From positions 2,312,432 to 2,376,431 of the forward strand of contig NZ_CM001403.1 of assembly GCF_000166195.2 (NCBI RefSeq): a stretch of 64,000 nucleotides of DNA, in the 5' to 3' direction. Position numbers and translations under genes: made by a program. The stretch's first letter is position 1, and every line of letters starts with the position of its first letter. Below the pieces are notes generated by a model. It searched no databases. It was not told where the DNA came from and saw only the letters and a program-made list of their open reading frames with translations. The DNA comes from Mucilaginibacter paludis DSM 18603. Its GTDB lineage: Bacteria > Bacteroidota > Bacteroidia > Sphingobacteriales > Sphingobacteriaceae. Positions 42,324 through 51,089 of the stretch are shown piece by piece.

Positions 42324-43007
42324 ATGAAAACAGCAATTTATAAAAAGCTATTTACAGGTATAGCCATGGTCATAGCAGTAGCCTTAATTTCTTCCTGCAA
42401 GAAAAACACCATCGACCCATCCGGGCAGTTCAACATTAAAGTCGTTAATGCTTCGGCAACGGCAGGAGCGCAGAGTTTTACATTGGCCGGAAATGTGCTG
42501 GTCAATGGCGGGTTGAATTATACCGACGCCTCTGCTTACATCAATACCGCTTCAGGGAAAAATATGGTCACGGAGTTTAAAAATGCCGGAACAAACACAG
42601 TGTATGCTTCCGGGTCACTTTATACAACTAACGGCGTGAGCTTTACCGTTTACCTGGCCGGTTCCGGTTCAAATGCCAGGGTTAAAAACTTTGAAGATGA
42701 TCTGGGCGCACCCAATAATGGGCAGGTAAAGATTAAATTTATTCATCTTAGTGATAAGGCCCCTAATATCGTCACCATTAAAAATTCAAACGGAGATGAG
42801 TATTCCGGTTCACTTGTCAGGGATCTGGCTACCGGTTATAAATATGTAACGCCGGGTTCGCTTACTGTACAGGTCGCAGGTCTTACATCTAAAAACATCG
42901 TCGGCAACTACACTTTTTCCGATCTGCAAGCAGGTAAAATTTATTCGTTGTATTTAACCGATGATGCGAATGGAAACGTGGTGATGAATAAGATAGCCCA
43001 CAATTAA
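42324..43007 (+). CDS. DUF4397 lipoprotein
   Basis: 227 aa with a lipoprotein signal (lipobox ISSC, Cys at about 25). The rest is DUF4397: FNIKVVNASATAGAQSFTLA, KIKFIHLSDKAPNIVTIK and a YSLYLTDD closing strand, a surface beta-sandwich of unknown function. Downstream of the DUF2141 gene in the same direction, probably one transcript, ended by the hairpin at 43023. Confidence 0.85.
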   Translation: MKTAIYKKLFTGIAMVIAVALISSCKKNTIDPSGQFNIKVVNASATAGAQSFTLAGNVLVNGGLNYTDASAYINTASGKNMVTEFKNAGTNTVYASGSLYTTNGVSFTVYLAGSGSNARVKNFEDDLGAPNNGQVKIKFIHLSDKAPNIVTIKNSNGDEYSGSLVRDLATGYKYVTPGSLTVQVAGLTSKNIVGNYTFSDLQAGKIYSLYLTDDANGNVVMNKIAHN

Positions 43008-43022
43008 CTTAATATTTAGTTA

Positions 43023-43057
43023 AACAAATGTGAGCAAACAAACAGCTCACATTTGTT
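43023..43057 (+). terminator. hairpin terminator after the DUF4397 gene
   Basis: AACAAATGTGAGC (43023-43035) pairs perfectly with GCTCACATTTGTT (43045-43057) over a 9-base loop. The following T tract is weak, so efficiency is uncertain. Confidence 0.65.
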
Positions 43058-43178
43058 ACGCTGCTTCGAAGATGCCTTTGCGATATTAAGTCTGAATTTT
43101 ATAACCCATTCCTAACGTTGATTTTCAATCCTGATCGGCAATTCCTGATTGGCTGCCTAAACTCATCCTGCTCCCTTG

Positions 43179-43330
43179 TTATTTTTCCCGCCTTTTAACG
43201 ATGAGTGGACTGTGCATCCCGGCATAATCCTTTGGATCTCTCGTAGCGGTCATAGCATCATACTTACCCTGGGCGCTCGAGTTTAAGCCACAGCCGAAAA
43301 GGCTAAGATCAGTAGCAAAAGATATTTCAT
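43179..43330 (-). pseudogene. possible frameshifted small lipoprotein
   Basis: From the ATG at 43330 the minus strand reads a signal-like MKYLLLLILAFSAVA and stops; one frame over it continues GCGLNSSAQGKYDAMTATRD and PKDYAGMHSPLIVKRREK to TAA at 43179. A single-base indel near 43296 would join them into a lipoprotein of about 50 aa. It starts 10 bp after the serine hydrolase stop, in operon position. It may be a real frameshift, a sequencing error or chance. Confidence 0.35.
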
Positions 43331-43339
43331 AAATCATGC

Positions 43340-44635
43340 CTAAAGCTTTTCAGCTTTCAGGCCTTTAAATTTCGACCCATGGTAGGTCCAGCTTACCTGC
43401 CAGCCATCGCCTTGCGGGATAAATTCAAATCCGTCTGCCGATTTCGGGTCGTCAAAAAACACCCTTTCATTTTCAGCGAACAGGGAAGTTTCTTTTTTAT
43501 CGTCCTGGTAAAGTGCTAATTGTCCCGCTTCTACCCTGAATTCCAAACGGGTATGGTTTGCTTCTGCAAAATCATACGAGCCGGTATACCGCTGCAGGAT
43601 TGCTGGAGCCAGTGGTGCGCCTTTACGGTTGATCTCCGCCGGAACCTGATAAGGCTTTCCCTCCAGCATATTCACCAGATCCGTGATGATTTGTTGAAAG
43701 GGGATGTCGTCATCATTGGCTAATAACACAAAGCTGTAATTCCGTACTGTATGGGTGTATATTTGTGCCCTGATCCCATCCGAGCCGCCATTCTTTTGAA
43801 TCACACCCTGCGCGTCGCGCATGGCAGACAGGTAAGGTTCCTTATTAAGTAACTTCAGATAGCGCATCAGGTCGCTCGTGGCAGAATAAATACGGGCCGT
43901 AGAAAACTCATCCTGCGTAATATTAGGCACCCGCGTGAGCACACCGTCCCGTACCTGATGGTTTAGGGCGGGGCGCTTCAAATTGGCATGGCTGATGAAA
44001 AAGTGGGCACCCGAAGCTTTCATTTGCAGAGGATCAAAAATATAGGTTTTCACGCATTGCACGAAAGGTTTACCGGTGATCTTCCGGATCAGGTAGTAGA
44101 TGACCTCGTAACCCAGATTGGAGTAGCGCGTATCGGTGCCGGGGGCAAACTCCAGTTTTTCTTTGCTAATGGCGGCCATGATCTGCTCCGGATTCAGCGA
44201 TAGCACGCTATTCGGCTTGTTCGTCAGTTCACGAGGCAGGCCTGAACGGTGGTGCAGCAACTGGTCGACCGTGATCTGGCTGCTGTTGGGGAACTGCGGC
44301 AGGTATTTACTTAAGGTATCCGTTAGTTTTACCTGGTGCTCCTGCTGCAGCTTAACTAATATACTGTAAGCCATTAGCTTACTGATGGAATGAATATCAA
44401 ACTGGCTGCTATTGGCCACCCGGAGGCTGCTTTTTGGGTCTCCGGAAATATTATAAACTTTCTTCAAAACGTCGTGGCCATTAGCGCTGACATAGATGCC
44501 GCCGTTAAATTTCTTCAGCCGTGTTAATGCGGTAAAATATTCATCAATGCGCGCGTTCAACGTTTGCGCAGCGGGTTTTCCCGGCAACAGCGTACAAAAA
44601 AACAATAGCGTCAAAAGGCTTCTAAGTATCTTCAT
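43340..44635 (-). CDS. exported beta-lactamase-family serine hydrolase with C-terminal extension
   Basis: 431 aa. Signal peptide about 1-23; SxxK is SISK (Ser83, Lys86), the Tyr motif is YSN (in DTRYSNLGYE, about 171-173), and a class C fold runs to about residue 330. The C-terminal about 90 residues (RYTGSYDFAEANHTRLEFRV, FDDPKSADGFEFIP) form a lipocalin-like domain often attached to such hydrolases. It probably acts on peptides or D-amino-acid esters in the periplasm. It follows a decayed paralog and the receptor/DUF4249 pair on the same strand. Confidence 0.88.
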   Translation of the reverse strand: MKILRSLLTLLFFCTLLPGKPAAQTLNARIDEYFTALTRLKKFNGGIYVSANGHDVLKKVYNISGDPKSSLRVANSSQFDIHSISKLMAYSILVKLQQEHQVKLTDTLSKYLPQFPNSSQITVDQLLHHRSGLPRELTNKPNSVLSLNPEQIMAAISKEKLEFAPGTDTRYSNLGYEVIYYLIRKITGKPFVQCVKTYIFDPLQMKASGAHFFISHANLKRPALNHQVRDGVLTRVPNITQDEFSTARIYSATSDLMRYLKLLNKEPYLSAMRDAQGVIQKNGGSDGIRAQIYTHTVRNYSFVLLANDDDIPFQQIITDLVNMLEGKPYQVPAEINRKGAPLAPAILQRYTGSYDFAEANHTRLEFRVEAGQLALYQDDKKETSLFAENERVFFDDPKSADGFEFIPQGDGWQVSWTYHGSKFKGLKAEKL

Positions 44636-44670
44636 GGGCTTACTTCATCATATATTTAGATATTTTTATG

Positions 44671-45198
44671 TTATTGTCCGTTGATCACTAAGGCTTCGAT
44701 CTTTTTGTTTAATTCATGCCCATGATTGCTCAGTACCGCAGAGAGGAAGGGTGCGTAATCGTTACTGGTAGCGAGTAAACTGGAAGCGGCGTTCTTTTGA
44801 TAACGCGGGTCATAATCCAGGTCTGGAAGTGGCAAGTACTGATATAGTGGCTTATCCAAACTGATCTCCCCTGTTTGAGCGAGCAAGTTCACATAGTAAG
44901 CGAACAAAGGTTTGGTCATGGATGCTGCCTCGAACAAAGTATGGGCGTCCACAGGCCGCTTTTGTTCCAGGTTGGCATAACCGAAAACATGCTGGTAAAC
45001 CACCTGTTTGTGGTTGATGATGCAAACAGCAGCGCCCGGTATCTTCAGCGAATCCATCTGCTTTTTGATATAGGTACTCAGGGCCGCGTTATCCAGCGAA
45101 TGGCCGGACAGGCTCCTGACCTGGGCCGGCAATTTTACGCAAAATAGCATTAGGGCCGTTAACAGTAAGATGCTTGTTTTTTTGAGCGGATGATGCAT
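44671..45198 (-). pseudogene. serine hydrolase with a large internal deletion
   Basis: 175 aa. The first 134 residues are a normal start of a class C serine hydrolase: signal peptide, FGYANLEQKRPVDAHTLFEA and SxxK SMTK (Ser93, Lys96), LSLDKPL-type block and YDPRYQ. It then jumps to AASSLLATSNDYAPFLSAVL, which in intact relatives lies roughly 100 or more residues further on, so the part holding the Tyr motif is missing. The end is also short. The frame survived, but the active site cannot be complete. Confidence 0.75.
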
Positions 45199-45260
45199 TG
45201 CGGTTAAATTTAAAAGAAGACGTTTTTTTTACGTAAATTGTTACAGGGATGGATCATCAA

Positions 45261-46067
45261 TCAGGGCACTAAGATCGTCTTCCGTTGAATGGTATGCGCG
45301 CTGAAGTACCCCAGCGCCCCGCCGGAAAGGTTGGTGTCGGGGTTGGACGGGGCAGCATTGTTGCCATCACCGCCCGCGCTGTTCTCCAGGCTGTACCAGT
45401 ACTGATAAATTACCGGGTCCAGGCAAAGCATTTCGACAGTCACCTGGCTGCCGCTTTTGACGTTCCGGGCCGGGTCATCATTGTCATTGCTAAAGCTCAG
45501 GCGGTTATTCACGGTGTTACCATTAGTGAATTCATCATCAGCAATAAAAATGGTCTTTTCCTTTTTGTTATTGACGTACTGCACGAAACGATAAAAGTTT
45601 TTTGCCGCAGCGGGATCATGGTATTTGGCGAACGCGTATTTGAGCGGGCTGCCGTCTTTATTGCTACCCTCCTGTTGTTGCACATACAAACTGTCGAGCG
45701 GTACCGGCTGCGGCATGGTGCTGCTGGCTGTAAACACCTTGCCGTTTACCTGCACAGTTAACTGGTACGTATTTCCCGGAGCGCCGGTAAACGTGCTGTG
45801 CTGGTAAACACCGGCGCTGGTTGGCAGGAGCGTTTGGGTTGTTCCGTTGCCGCTGATGGTGACGGTAGCTCCGCTGATGCCGGTAAAGGTATTGTCGCCG
45901 GTAAACTCTTTGGTTTGCGAGATGGCCAAGCGGCAGCCGCCGGCTTCGTTGGTCAGTACCGCTTCGATCACGTATTTGGGGGTATTATCGGGCAACTTCA
46001 GGTCGATGGCCTTTTCGCAGGAGCTCAATAACAGCAGCAGTAAGGCGAGATAGGTAATGTTTTTCAT
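45261..46067 (-). CDS. DUF4249 lipoprotein (receptor partner)
   Basis: 268 aa; lipobox LSSC with Cys17, then the DUF4249 start IDLKLPDNTPKYVIEAVLTN and Ig-like strands (GISGATVTISGNG, YQLTVQVNGKVFTASSTMPQ). DUF4249 proteins are surface lipoproteins coded next to TonB-dependent receptors in Bacteroidota, thought to help ligand capture. Here it starts 3 bp after the receptor stop, so they form a unit. Confidence 0.9.
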   Translation of the reverse strand: MKNITYLALLLLLLSSCEKAIDLKLPDNTPKYVIEAVLTNEAGGCRLAISQTKEFTGDNTFTGISGATVTISGNGTTQTLLPTSAGVYQHSTFTGAPGNTYQLTVQVNGKVFTASSTMPQPVPLDSLYVQQQEGSNKDGSPLKYAFAKYHDPAAAKNFYRFVQYVNNKKEKTIFIADDEFTNGNTVNNRLSFSNDNDDPARNVKSGSQVTVEMLCLDPVIYQYWYSLENSAGGDGNNAAPSNPDTNLSGGALGYFSAHTIQRKTILVP

Positions 46068-46070
46068 GGC

Positions 46071-48329
46071 TTAAAATTTAAAGTTGTAAGAAATGGCCGG
46101 AACAAAGGTGAACAAGGTGGTACGCACTGCTTCGGTGCGGTTCGGATCGGTTTTGTTATCGCGGAAATAGATGCGGTAAGCGTTCGGGTTGCCGTAGGCG
46201 TTATACAGGCTGAAGCTCAGTTCGGAAGAGAACTTTTTGGTTTTCTTCAACTGTTTGGTAGCGCCAAGGTCCAGCCGGTGATAGGCGGGCATGCGCGAGG
46301 CATTGCGGCTGGTGTAGTTGTAATACGTGCTGCCATCCACCTGGTATTTGCCTGCGGGGAAGGTTACTGCATCGCCGGTATAATAAACAAAGTTGGCCGA
46401 CAGCACCCAGCGCTCGCTCAGCTTATAGATGCCCACCAGCGAAATATTATGCGTGCGGTCTTGCCGGGCATTATACCAGTCATCCTGGTTGATGCCGTCA
46501 ATCTGGCGCTGTGTTTTCGACAGTGTATAACTCAGCCAGCCGGTTAGCCGCCCTGTCTTCTTTTTGAGCAGCATCTCCAGCCCGTACGCACGTCCCAGGC
46601 CGTACAATAACTGGGTTTCGATGGGCTGGTTGGTAAAGATATTGGCACCGTTGCGGTAGTCGATCTGGTTCTGCAATTTTTTGTAATAGGTTTCTACCGT
46701 TAGCTCGTATCGATGTTCGCTCAGGTCCCGGTAATAACCGAGCGAAAGCTGGTCGGCCAGTTCGGGCCGGATGATCTGGGTACTGGCCACCCACTTATCC
46801 ACCGGCGAGCCGGAACTTGAATTGGAGATGAGGTGCAGGTTCTGCGCATTGCGCGAATAGGCCGCCTTGAGCGCGCTTTGCTCATCCAGCTGGTAGGCAG
46901 CACCGATGCGCGGTTCGGCGTTCAAATAGGTTTTTGCGCTTTGTTCCTTCAAGATAGAAAAGGCCGAGAGCCGCAGTCCGTAGCTCAGGCTCAAACGGTC
47001 GGTCAGCTTCCAGTTATCGGCTGCGTATATCGCCTGGTCCAGGCTGAAGCGGTTCTGCAGCTCCTGCGAACTGATCCCTGCATTGCCGCTGGCGGTAATT
47101 TGTCCCGGTTTGATGCTGTGGTAAACGCTGTTGAAGCCGAAGTTGACGGTATGCCGGTCGCCGGGGAACCATTGCAGGTCTTCTTTCAGGTTCCAGTCGC
47201 GGATACGCGAATAGATGTTATAGTCGTTCACATCCTGGCGTAGGCTGATGGTATAATCATAATTACTGTAGATGAGCGAGGTATTGGAAAAAAGCTGGTT
47301 ATTAAAAATATGATTCCAGCGCAGGGTGCCGGTGGTATTGCCCCAATTGATGCCGTTCACTTTATCCGCGGACAGCACATCCTTACCAAAGTAACCCGAC
47401 AAATAGATCCGGTCTTTGCTACCCAATACATAATTAACCTTGGCGTTCAGATCGTAAAAGTACAATTGGCTGCGGTTCACATCGGTATCTTTGGATAGCT
47501 TCAGGAACACATCGGCATAAGTTCTGCGGGCAGAGATCAGGAAAGAGGACTTGTCTTTTTGTATCGGCCCTTCCACATTGAGCCGGGCAGCAATCAGGCC
47601 GATGCCGCCGCTCACGTGGGTTTGCTGGTTATTGCCATCGTTCATTTGCACATCCATCACCGAGGATAAGCGCCCGCCGTAGCGCGCAGGCATATCACCT
47701 TTGTAGATGTTCACATTTTTGATCGCGTCGGAGTTAAAGGTGGAAAAGAAGCCAAGCAGGTGCGAAGCGTTGTATACCGTGGCTTCATCCAGCAGCAGCA
47801 GGTTCTGGTCAACCGCACCGCCGCGTACATAAAAGCCGCCGCTGCCTTCGCCTGCAGACTGGATACCGGGCAACAGTTGCAGGGTTTTAACTACATCACG
47901 CTCGCCCAGCAGTACCGGGATGTCCTTAATCTCTTTGATGCTGAGTTTTTCTAAGCCCATCTGGGCGCCGCGCAGGTCACGGGCATTGCGCGAAGGGGCT
48001 GTAATGGTTACCGTCTGTAGTTCCTGGGTGTTATCTTCCAGGGCGATATCCAGCTTTTGATCGGAGGCCAGGTTCAGAGTGATCGTTTTGGCTTTTTGCC
48101 CTACAGCGCTGATGCTGAGTTGCTGCATACCTTTTGGTAGTGTTAGTGAATAAAAGCCATAAGCATTGGTGGAAGTACCGGCAGCACCGCTACGAATGGT
48201 GGCGCCGATGAGGGTTTCGCCATTAGCTTTATTGGTGATGGTACCGCTGAGCGTGTATTTACTTTGTGCCAGAACGCCCAGCGGTCCAAACAGCAGTGCC
48301 AGCAGCCCTAAAATTTTGTAGTTTTTCAT
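46071..48329 (-). CDS. TonB-dependent receptor with carboxypeptidase-like N-terminus
   Basis: 752 aa from the ATG at 48329, which begins the signal peptide (MKNYKILGLLALLFGPLGVL); a start four codons earlier is possible. Order: signal, CarboxypepD_reg-like fold (TLSGTITNKANGETLIGATI), plug (LSIKEIKDIPVLLGERDVVK, LPGIQSAGEGSGGFYVRGGA, DQNLLLLDEATVYNASHLLG) and barrel to the final Phe. It imports an unknown ligand with its DUF4249 partner. A 21-bp-period LytTR-type repeat lies 44-77 bp upstream, the same as before the kinase operon at 52830. Confidence 0.92.
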   Translation of the reverse strand: MKNYKILGLLALLFGPLGVLAQSKYTLSGTITNKANGETLIGATIRSGAAGTSTNAYGFYSLTLPKGMQQLSISAVGQKAKTITLNLASDQKLDIALEDNTQELQTVTITAPSRNARDLRGAQMGLEKLSIKEIKDIPVLLGERDVVKTLQLLPGIQSAGEGSGGFYVRGGAVDQNLLLLDEATVYNASHLLGFFSTFNSDAIKNVNIYKGDMPARYGGRLSSVMDVQMNDGNNQQTHVSGGIGLIAARLNVEGPIQKDKSSFLISARRTYADVFLKLSKDTDVNRSQLYFYDLNAKVNYVLGSKDRIYLSGYFGKDVLSADKVNGINWGNTTGTLRWNHIFNNQLFSNTSLIYSNYDYTISLRQDVNDYNIYSRIRDWNLKEDLQWFPGDRHTVNFGFNSVYHSIKPGQITASGNAGISSQELQNRFSLDQAIYAADNWKLTDRLSLSYGLRLSAFSILKEQSAKTYLNAEPRIGAAYQLDEQSALKAAYSRNAQNLHLISNSSSGSPVDKWVASTQIIRPELADQLSLGYYRDLSEHRYELTVETYYKKLQNQIDYRNGANIFTNQPIETQLLYGLGRAYGLEMLLKKKTGRLTGWLSYTLSKTQRQIDGINQDDWYNARQDRTHNISLVGIYKLSERWVLSANFVYYTGDAVTFPAGKYQVDGSTYYNYTSRNASRMPAYHRLDLGATKQLKKTKKFSSELSFSLYNAYGNPNAYRIYFRDNKTDPNRTEAVRTTLFTFVPAISYNFKF

Positions 48330-48372
48330 ATATGGCTGCAAAATAAAGGCGGTTGAAACGGTGGGGCTGAAA

Positions 48373-48406
48373 TTTAGACGAAAGTCGCCGATTCTTAGAC
48401 CAACGT
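48373..48406 (-). promoter_or_regulatory. LytTR-type direct repeat before the receptor operon
   Basis: On the minus strand ACGTTGGTCTAAG (48406-48394) and ACTTTCGTCTAAA (48385-48373) repeat with a 21-bp period. Both match the repeat before the LytS/LytTR operon at 52866-52899. TTATTTTG, close to a TAnnTTTG promoter element, follows between the repeat and the ATG at 48329. Confidence 0.65.
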
Positions 48407-48438
48407 GATCAATTCAAGCAGGGGATCTGATTAATGGG

Positions 48439-49824
48439 CTATTTTTTGCCATTGACAACATCCAAAGCACGTTGCAATGCTTTGTCGGGCGATGAATAGA
48501 TATCAGGAATTACCCCCCTCCAGTCATTTTCATTTGCGCCTACATTGTAATAAAGCTTGCTCGAAATCGTTAACTCGAGCCCGGTGTTTGGCAAGTGAGT
48601 AGTCACAATATCGCCATAGCTTTTGATTAATCCGCCGGTTTCCTCACCGATAATAATACCCCTGTTATAGTATTTAAAACATTGCGCAAAATCTGATGCC
48701 GAAGAATAGGTTTCGATATTTACCAATAAAATCACCCGCCCGTTAAACCGCAGGGGGGTGTTTCCAATACTTATCTGGTCAACATATTGGGTATCCAATG
48801 AGCCGTTGGGCCGGGCCAGTAATACTTTATCGGCGCTATCCAGCGGTTTGTTTAAACGGTGTTCACGTAAGCGTTGCTTTAACAACGCACTGTTTTTTCC
48901 GATCACTTTGGCGTACTGGGTAAAGGGTTTATTTAACAGGTATTGAAAAAGTGCGTCGCCAACATCCGAATCGCCCCCGCCGTTATCGATTAAATTGATG
49001 ATAAGATTCTGCACATGCTTTTCTTTGATCACCCTAAATGCCGAATCGGCAAAGTTTTTAAATCCATTCCAATCGAAACTTTTGAAATCAATAACCGCCG
49101 TTTGATCGTCGTTCAAGAGCCGGAGTGCATAAACCCGATCAGCATGATTCTTGCCATCAGCTTGCCTTTTAGCCAGGTCATCGAGTACGGTTTTACGAAT
49201 GCCCTTTATCGTGATAGCTTTGACAATGCCCTTGCTTTTGTATTTCAGCTGGTAAATACCATTCGCCCTATAAAGCGCTTCGAGATAAAAATAAAAGCGT
49301 GTTGCACCAAACTCGGCCCTGAATAAACGGCTTTCGCCTGTGTTTAAGTCGATAATATCGTTTACTATTTTCAGCGCGGGGATATTATTGATACTGAGGA
49401 TCTCAGCGCCTAAAGGCAATTCCGCCTTTAAGCCTTGATAAGCTCCTGAGCAGGTGATAAAAGGTTTTTTTGTTGATAATTTAACATGATAAGGCAATAC
49501 AAAGGGATTTAGGCTGTTATAAAACTGGCCGATATGCAGATCGGTATGACCGTCATCCAGAGTTCCCAGCAAAGGTGCTATCCGCAGATAAAAATCCACT
49601 TTATTCAAATTTCTGTCCAACTGGCTTTTGATCCGGGAAACATTTTTAAAAAAAGAAGCTTCCGGATACCTGTAAAAGGGATTAGGGTGCGTTTCCAATA
49701 AGTATTTAACCAGGCTATCCACATCTTGTCTCATTTTATATGGCGTATACTTCTCTGGGGATTGCCCCCAAACCATTTGGACGGCAAACAAATTAAGCGT
49801 AAGTATGATGATCAGGGCTTTCAT
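48439..49824 (-). CDS. exported S41-family (tail-specific/tricorn-type) serine peptidase
   Basis: 461 aa, signal peptide about 1-20. The catalytic core TAVIDFKSFDWNGFKNFADS, LIINLIDNGGGDSDVGDALF and the nucleophile strand VNIETYSSASDFAQCF place Ser374 as the likely nucleophile; EETGGLIKSYGD follows. A weak PDZ-like part may lie at about 125-175. S41 peptidases in this group act in the periplasm on misfolded or signalling proteins. It lies between the receptor operon and the serine hydrolase/LytTR operon. Confidence 0.85.
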   Translation of the reverse strand: MKALIIILTLNLFAVQMVWGQSPEKYTPYKMRQDVDSLVKYLLETHPNPFYRYPEASFFKNVSRIKSQLDRNLNKVDFYLRIAPLLGTLDDGHTDLHIGQFYNSLNPFVLPYHVKLSTKKPFITCSGAYQGLKAELPLGAEILSINNIPALKIVNDIIDLNTGESRLFRAEFGATRFYFYLEALYRANGIYQLKYKSKGIVKAITIKGIRKTVLDDLAKRQADGKNHADRVYALRLLNDDQTAVIDFKSFDWNGFKNFADSAFRVIKEKHVQNLIINLIDNGGGDSDVGDALFQYLLNKPFTQYAKVIGKNSALLKQRLREHRLNKPLDSADKVLLARPNGSLDTQYVDQISIGNTPLRFNGRVILLVNIETYSSASDFAQCFKYYNRGIIIGEETGGLIKSYGDIVTTHLPNTGLELTISSKLYYNVGANENDWRGVIPDIYSSPDKALQRALDVVNGKK

Positions 49825-49830
49825 GCGGTA

Positions 49831-49929
49831 TCAAGTCGTAAGTTTAGTAATCAGATACATTTTTTGATTGATTATATAGGATTTGCTGACGCGCAGGAAA
49901 CGTTGCTGCGGCAGGTTCTGGTGAATCTG
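49831..49929 (-). pseudogene. relic of a LytTR response-regulator C-terminus
   Basis: The minus strand reads QIHQNLPQQRFLRVSKSYII followed by NQKMYLITKLTT and TGA, with a stop just upstream. The first 21 residues match 18 of 21 in the intact regulator at 51086 (QIHQKLPQERFLRVSKSYIV). The DNA also matches at 51205-51265. It sits between the S41 peptidase start and the serine hydrolase stop, so it is a leftover of a duplicated regulator, the rest having been deleted. Confidence 0.85.
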
Positions 49930-49934
49930 TTAGA

Positions 49935-51089
49935 CTAACGCAGCCGGGAAAGCAGTTTCCTGGCCACCGCTTCCACCGAAATATGCGCATTGATGGCTAC
50001 CGCGATAAAGGTTTTGGATGCCGTATCATAAACCAGTAGCGCGCGGTAAGTCTGGGTGCCACCGCTATGGCCGATCCAGAGATCATCCGTATTGGTAATT
50101 TCGTTAAAATCGTATAGCATCATGCCACGGCCATACCATGTGCCTGTATCTGGCATGGCATATAGGTCTTTCAGGCGGTCATGCACCTGTGCTACCGGGC
50201 CTAATTTGCCGGTCATCAGGCTGTAGAGCAATATCACCATATCGCTGGCGTTGCTCACGATATTCCCTGCGCCTAAAGGTACCGAATAATCTTCTTTGAC
50301 GATTTGTCCGTTCTCGTGCGCCACGGCGAGGTTGGCTGGTTGTTCATGCGGCTTCAGGGCGCGTAAGGATGTCAGGTGCAGGGGTACTGCGATCCTGTCC
50401 CTGATGAGTTCATCAAATGGTTTTCCTTCGGTCTTTTCCGCGATCAGCGCCAGCAGTAAATAATTGGTGTTGCTGTAAGACCAATTTGTGCCCGGGGGAA
50501 AAAGATTTTTTTGCGCGTGGGCCAGGCCAAGCAATTCATCCGGCGAATAATACCTGTCAATGGCAAAAACTTTAGGGTCGTTATTAAAGCTGTAAATGCC
50601 GCTGGTATGCATCAGCAGTTCATCGATGGTGATCTTACGGGCGTCCTGCAAAGCCGGGAACCAGCGCGATAGTTTGTCTTCGCGGTCCAGTTTTTTCTCC
50701 TGTATCAGTTGTTCAATAACCGTTGCGGTGAGTAGTTTACCCACGCTGGCCCAATAAAATACCGAGTTGGGATTTACTTTTCTTTGGTCGGGCTTAGAGA
50801 GGTAACCGGTATCAGTTTGCCATAAACCCTTACCCGGAGCCAGCATAGCCGCGGTCAGTCCAGGCATGCCCGTCATACGGAACAGGTTATTAACGGTATG
50901 GTCTAAGCTGTCTTTTAAACGTCCGCTGAGGGTGGTAGCGGCATCATAAGCGCCAGGCGATGGAAAAACGAACAACGCCGGCTGCGGGTGTTTTTGGGGC
51001 GCTTTGCCCTTATCCTGCGCATCGGTTTTCCGGCATGCGCTAAAAAGCAAAACTATCAATACTATACAGGCAAATCGTATACTTTTCAT
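49935..51089 (-). CDS. beta-lactamase-family serine hydrolase lipoprotein
   Basis: 384 aa, lipobox FSAC with Cys19, then a Lys/Pro-rich linker. The class C motifs are all present: SVGK (Ser115, Lys118), YSN (SYSNTNYLLL, about 204-206) and HSG (GHSGGTQTYR, about 341). The fold runs to the C-terminus without extension. Lipidation places it on a membrane facing the periplasm. It overlaps the LytTR regulator by 4 bp (ATGA), so kinase, regulator and hydrolase form one operon and the hydrolase may generate or remove the signal. Confidence 0.9.
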   Translation of the reverse strand: MKSIRFACIVLIVLLFSACRKTDAQDKGKAPQKHPQPALFVFPSPGAYDAATTLSGRLKDSLDHTVNNLFRMTGMPGLTAAMLAPGKGLWQTDTGYLSKPDQRKVNPNSVFYWASVGKLLTATVIEQLIQEKKLDREDKLSRWFPALQDARKITIDELLMHTSGIYSFNNDPKVFAIDRYYSPDELLGLAHAQKNLFPPGTNWSYSNTNYLLLALIAEKTEGKPFDELIRDRIAVPLHLTSLRALKPHEQPANLAVAHENGQIVKEDYSVPLGAGNIVSNASDMVILLYSLMTGKLGPVAQVHDRLKDLYAMPDTGTWYGRGMMLYDFNEITNTDDLWIGHSGGTQTYRALLVYDTASKTFIAVAINAHISVEAVARKLLSRLR

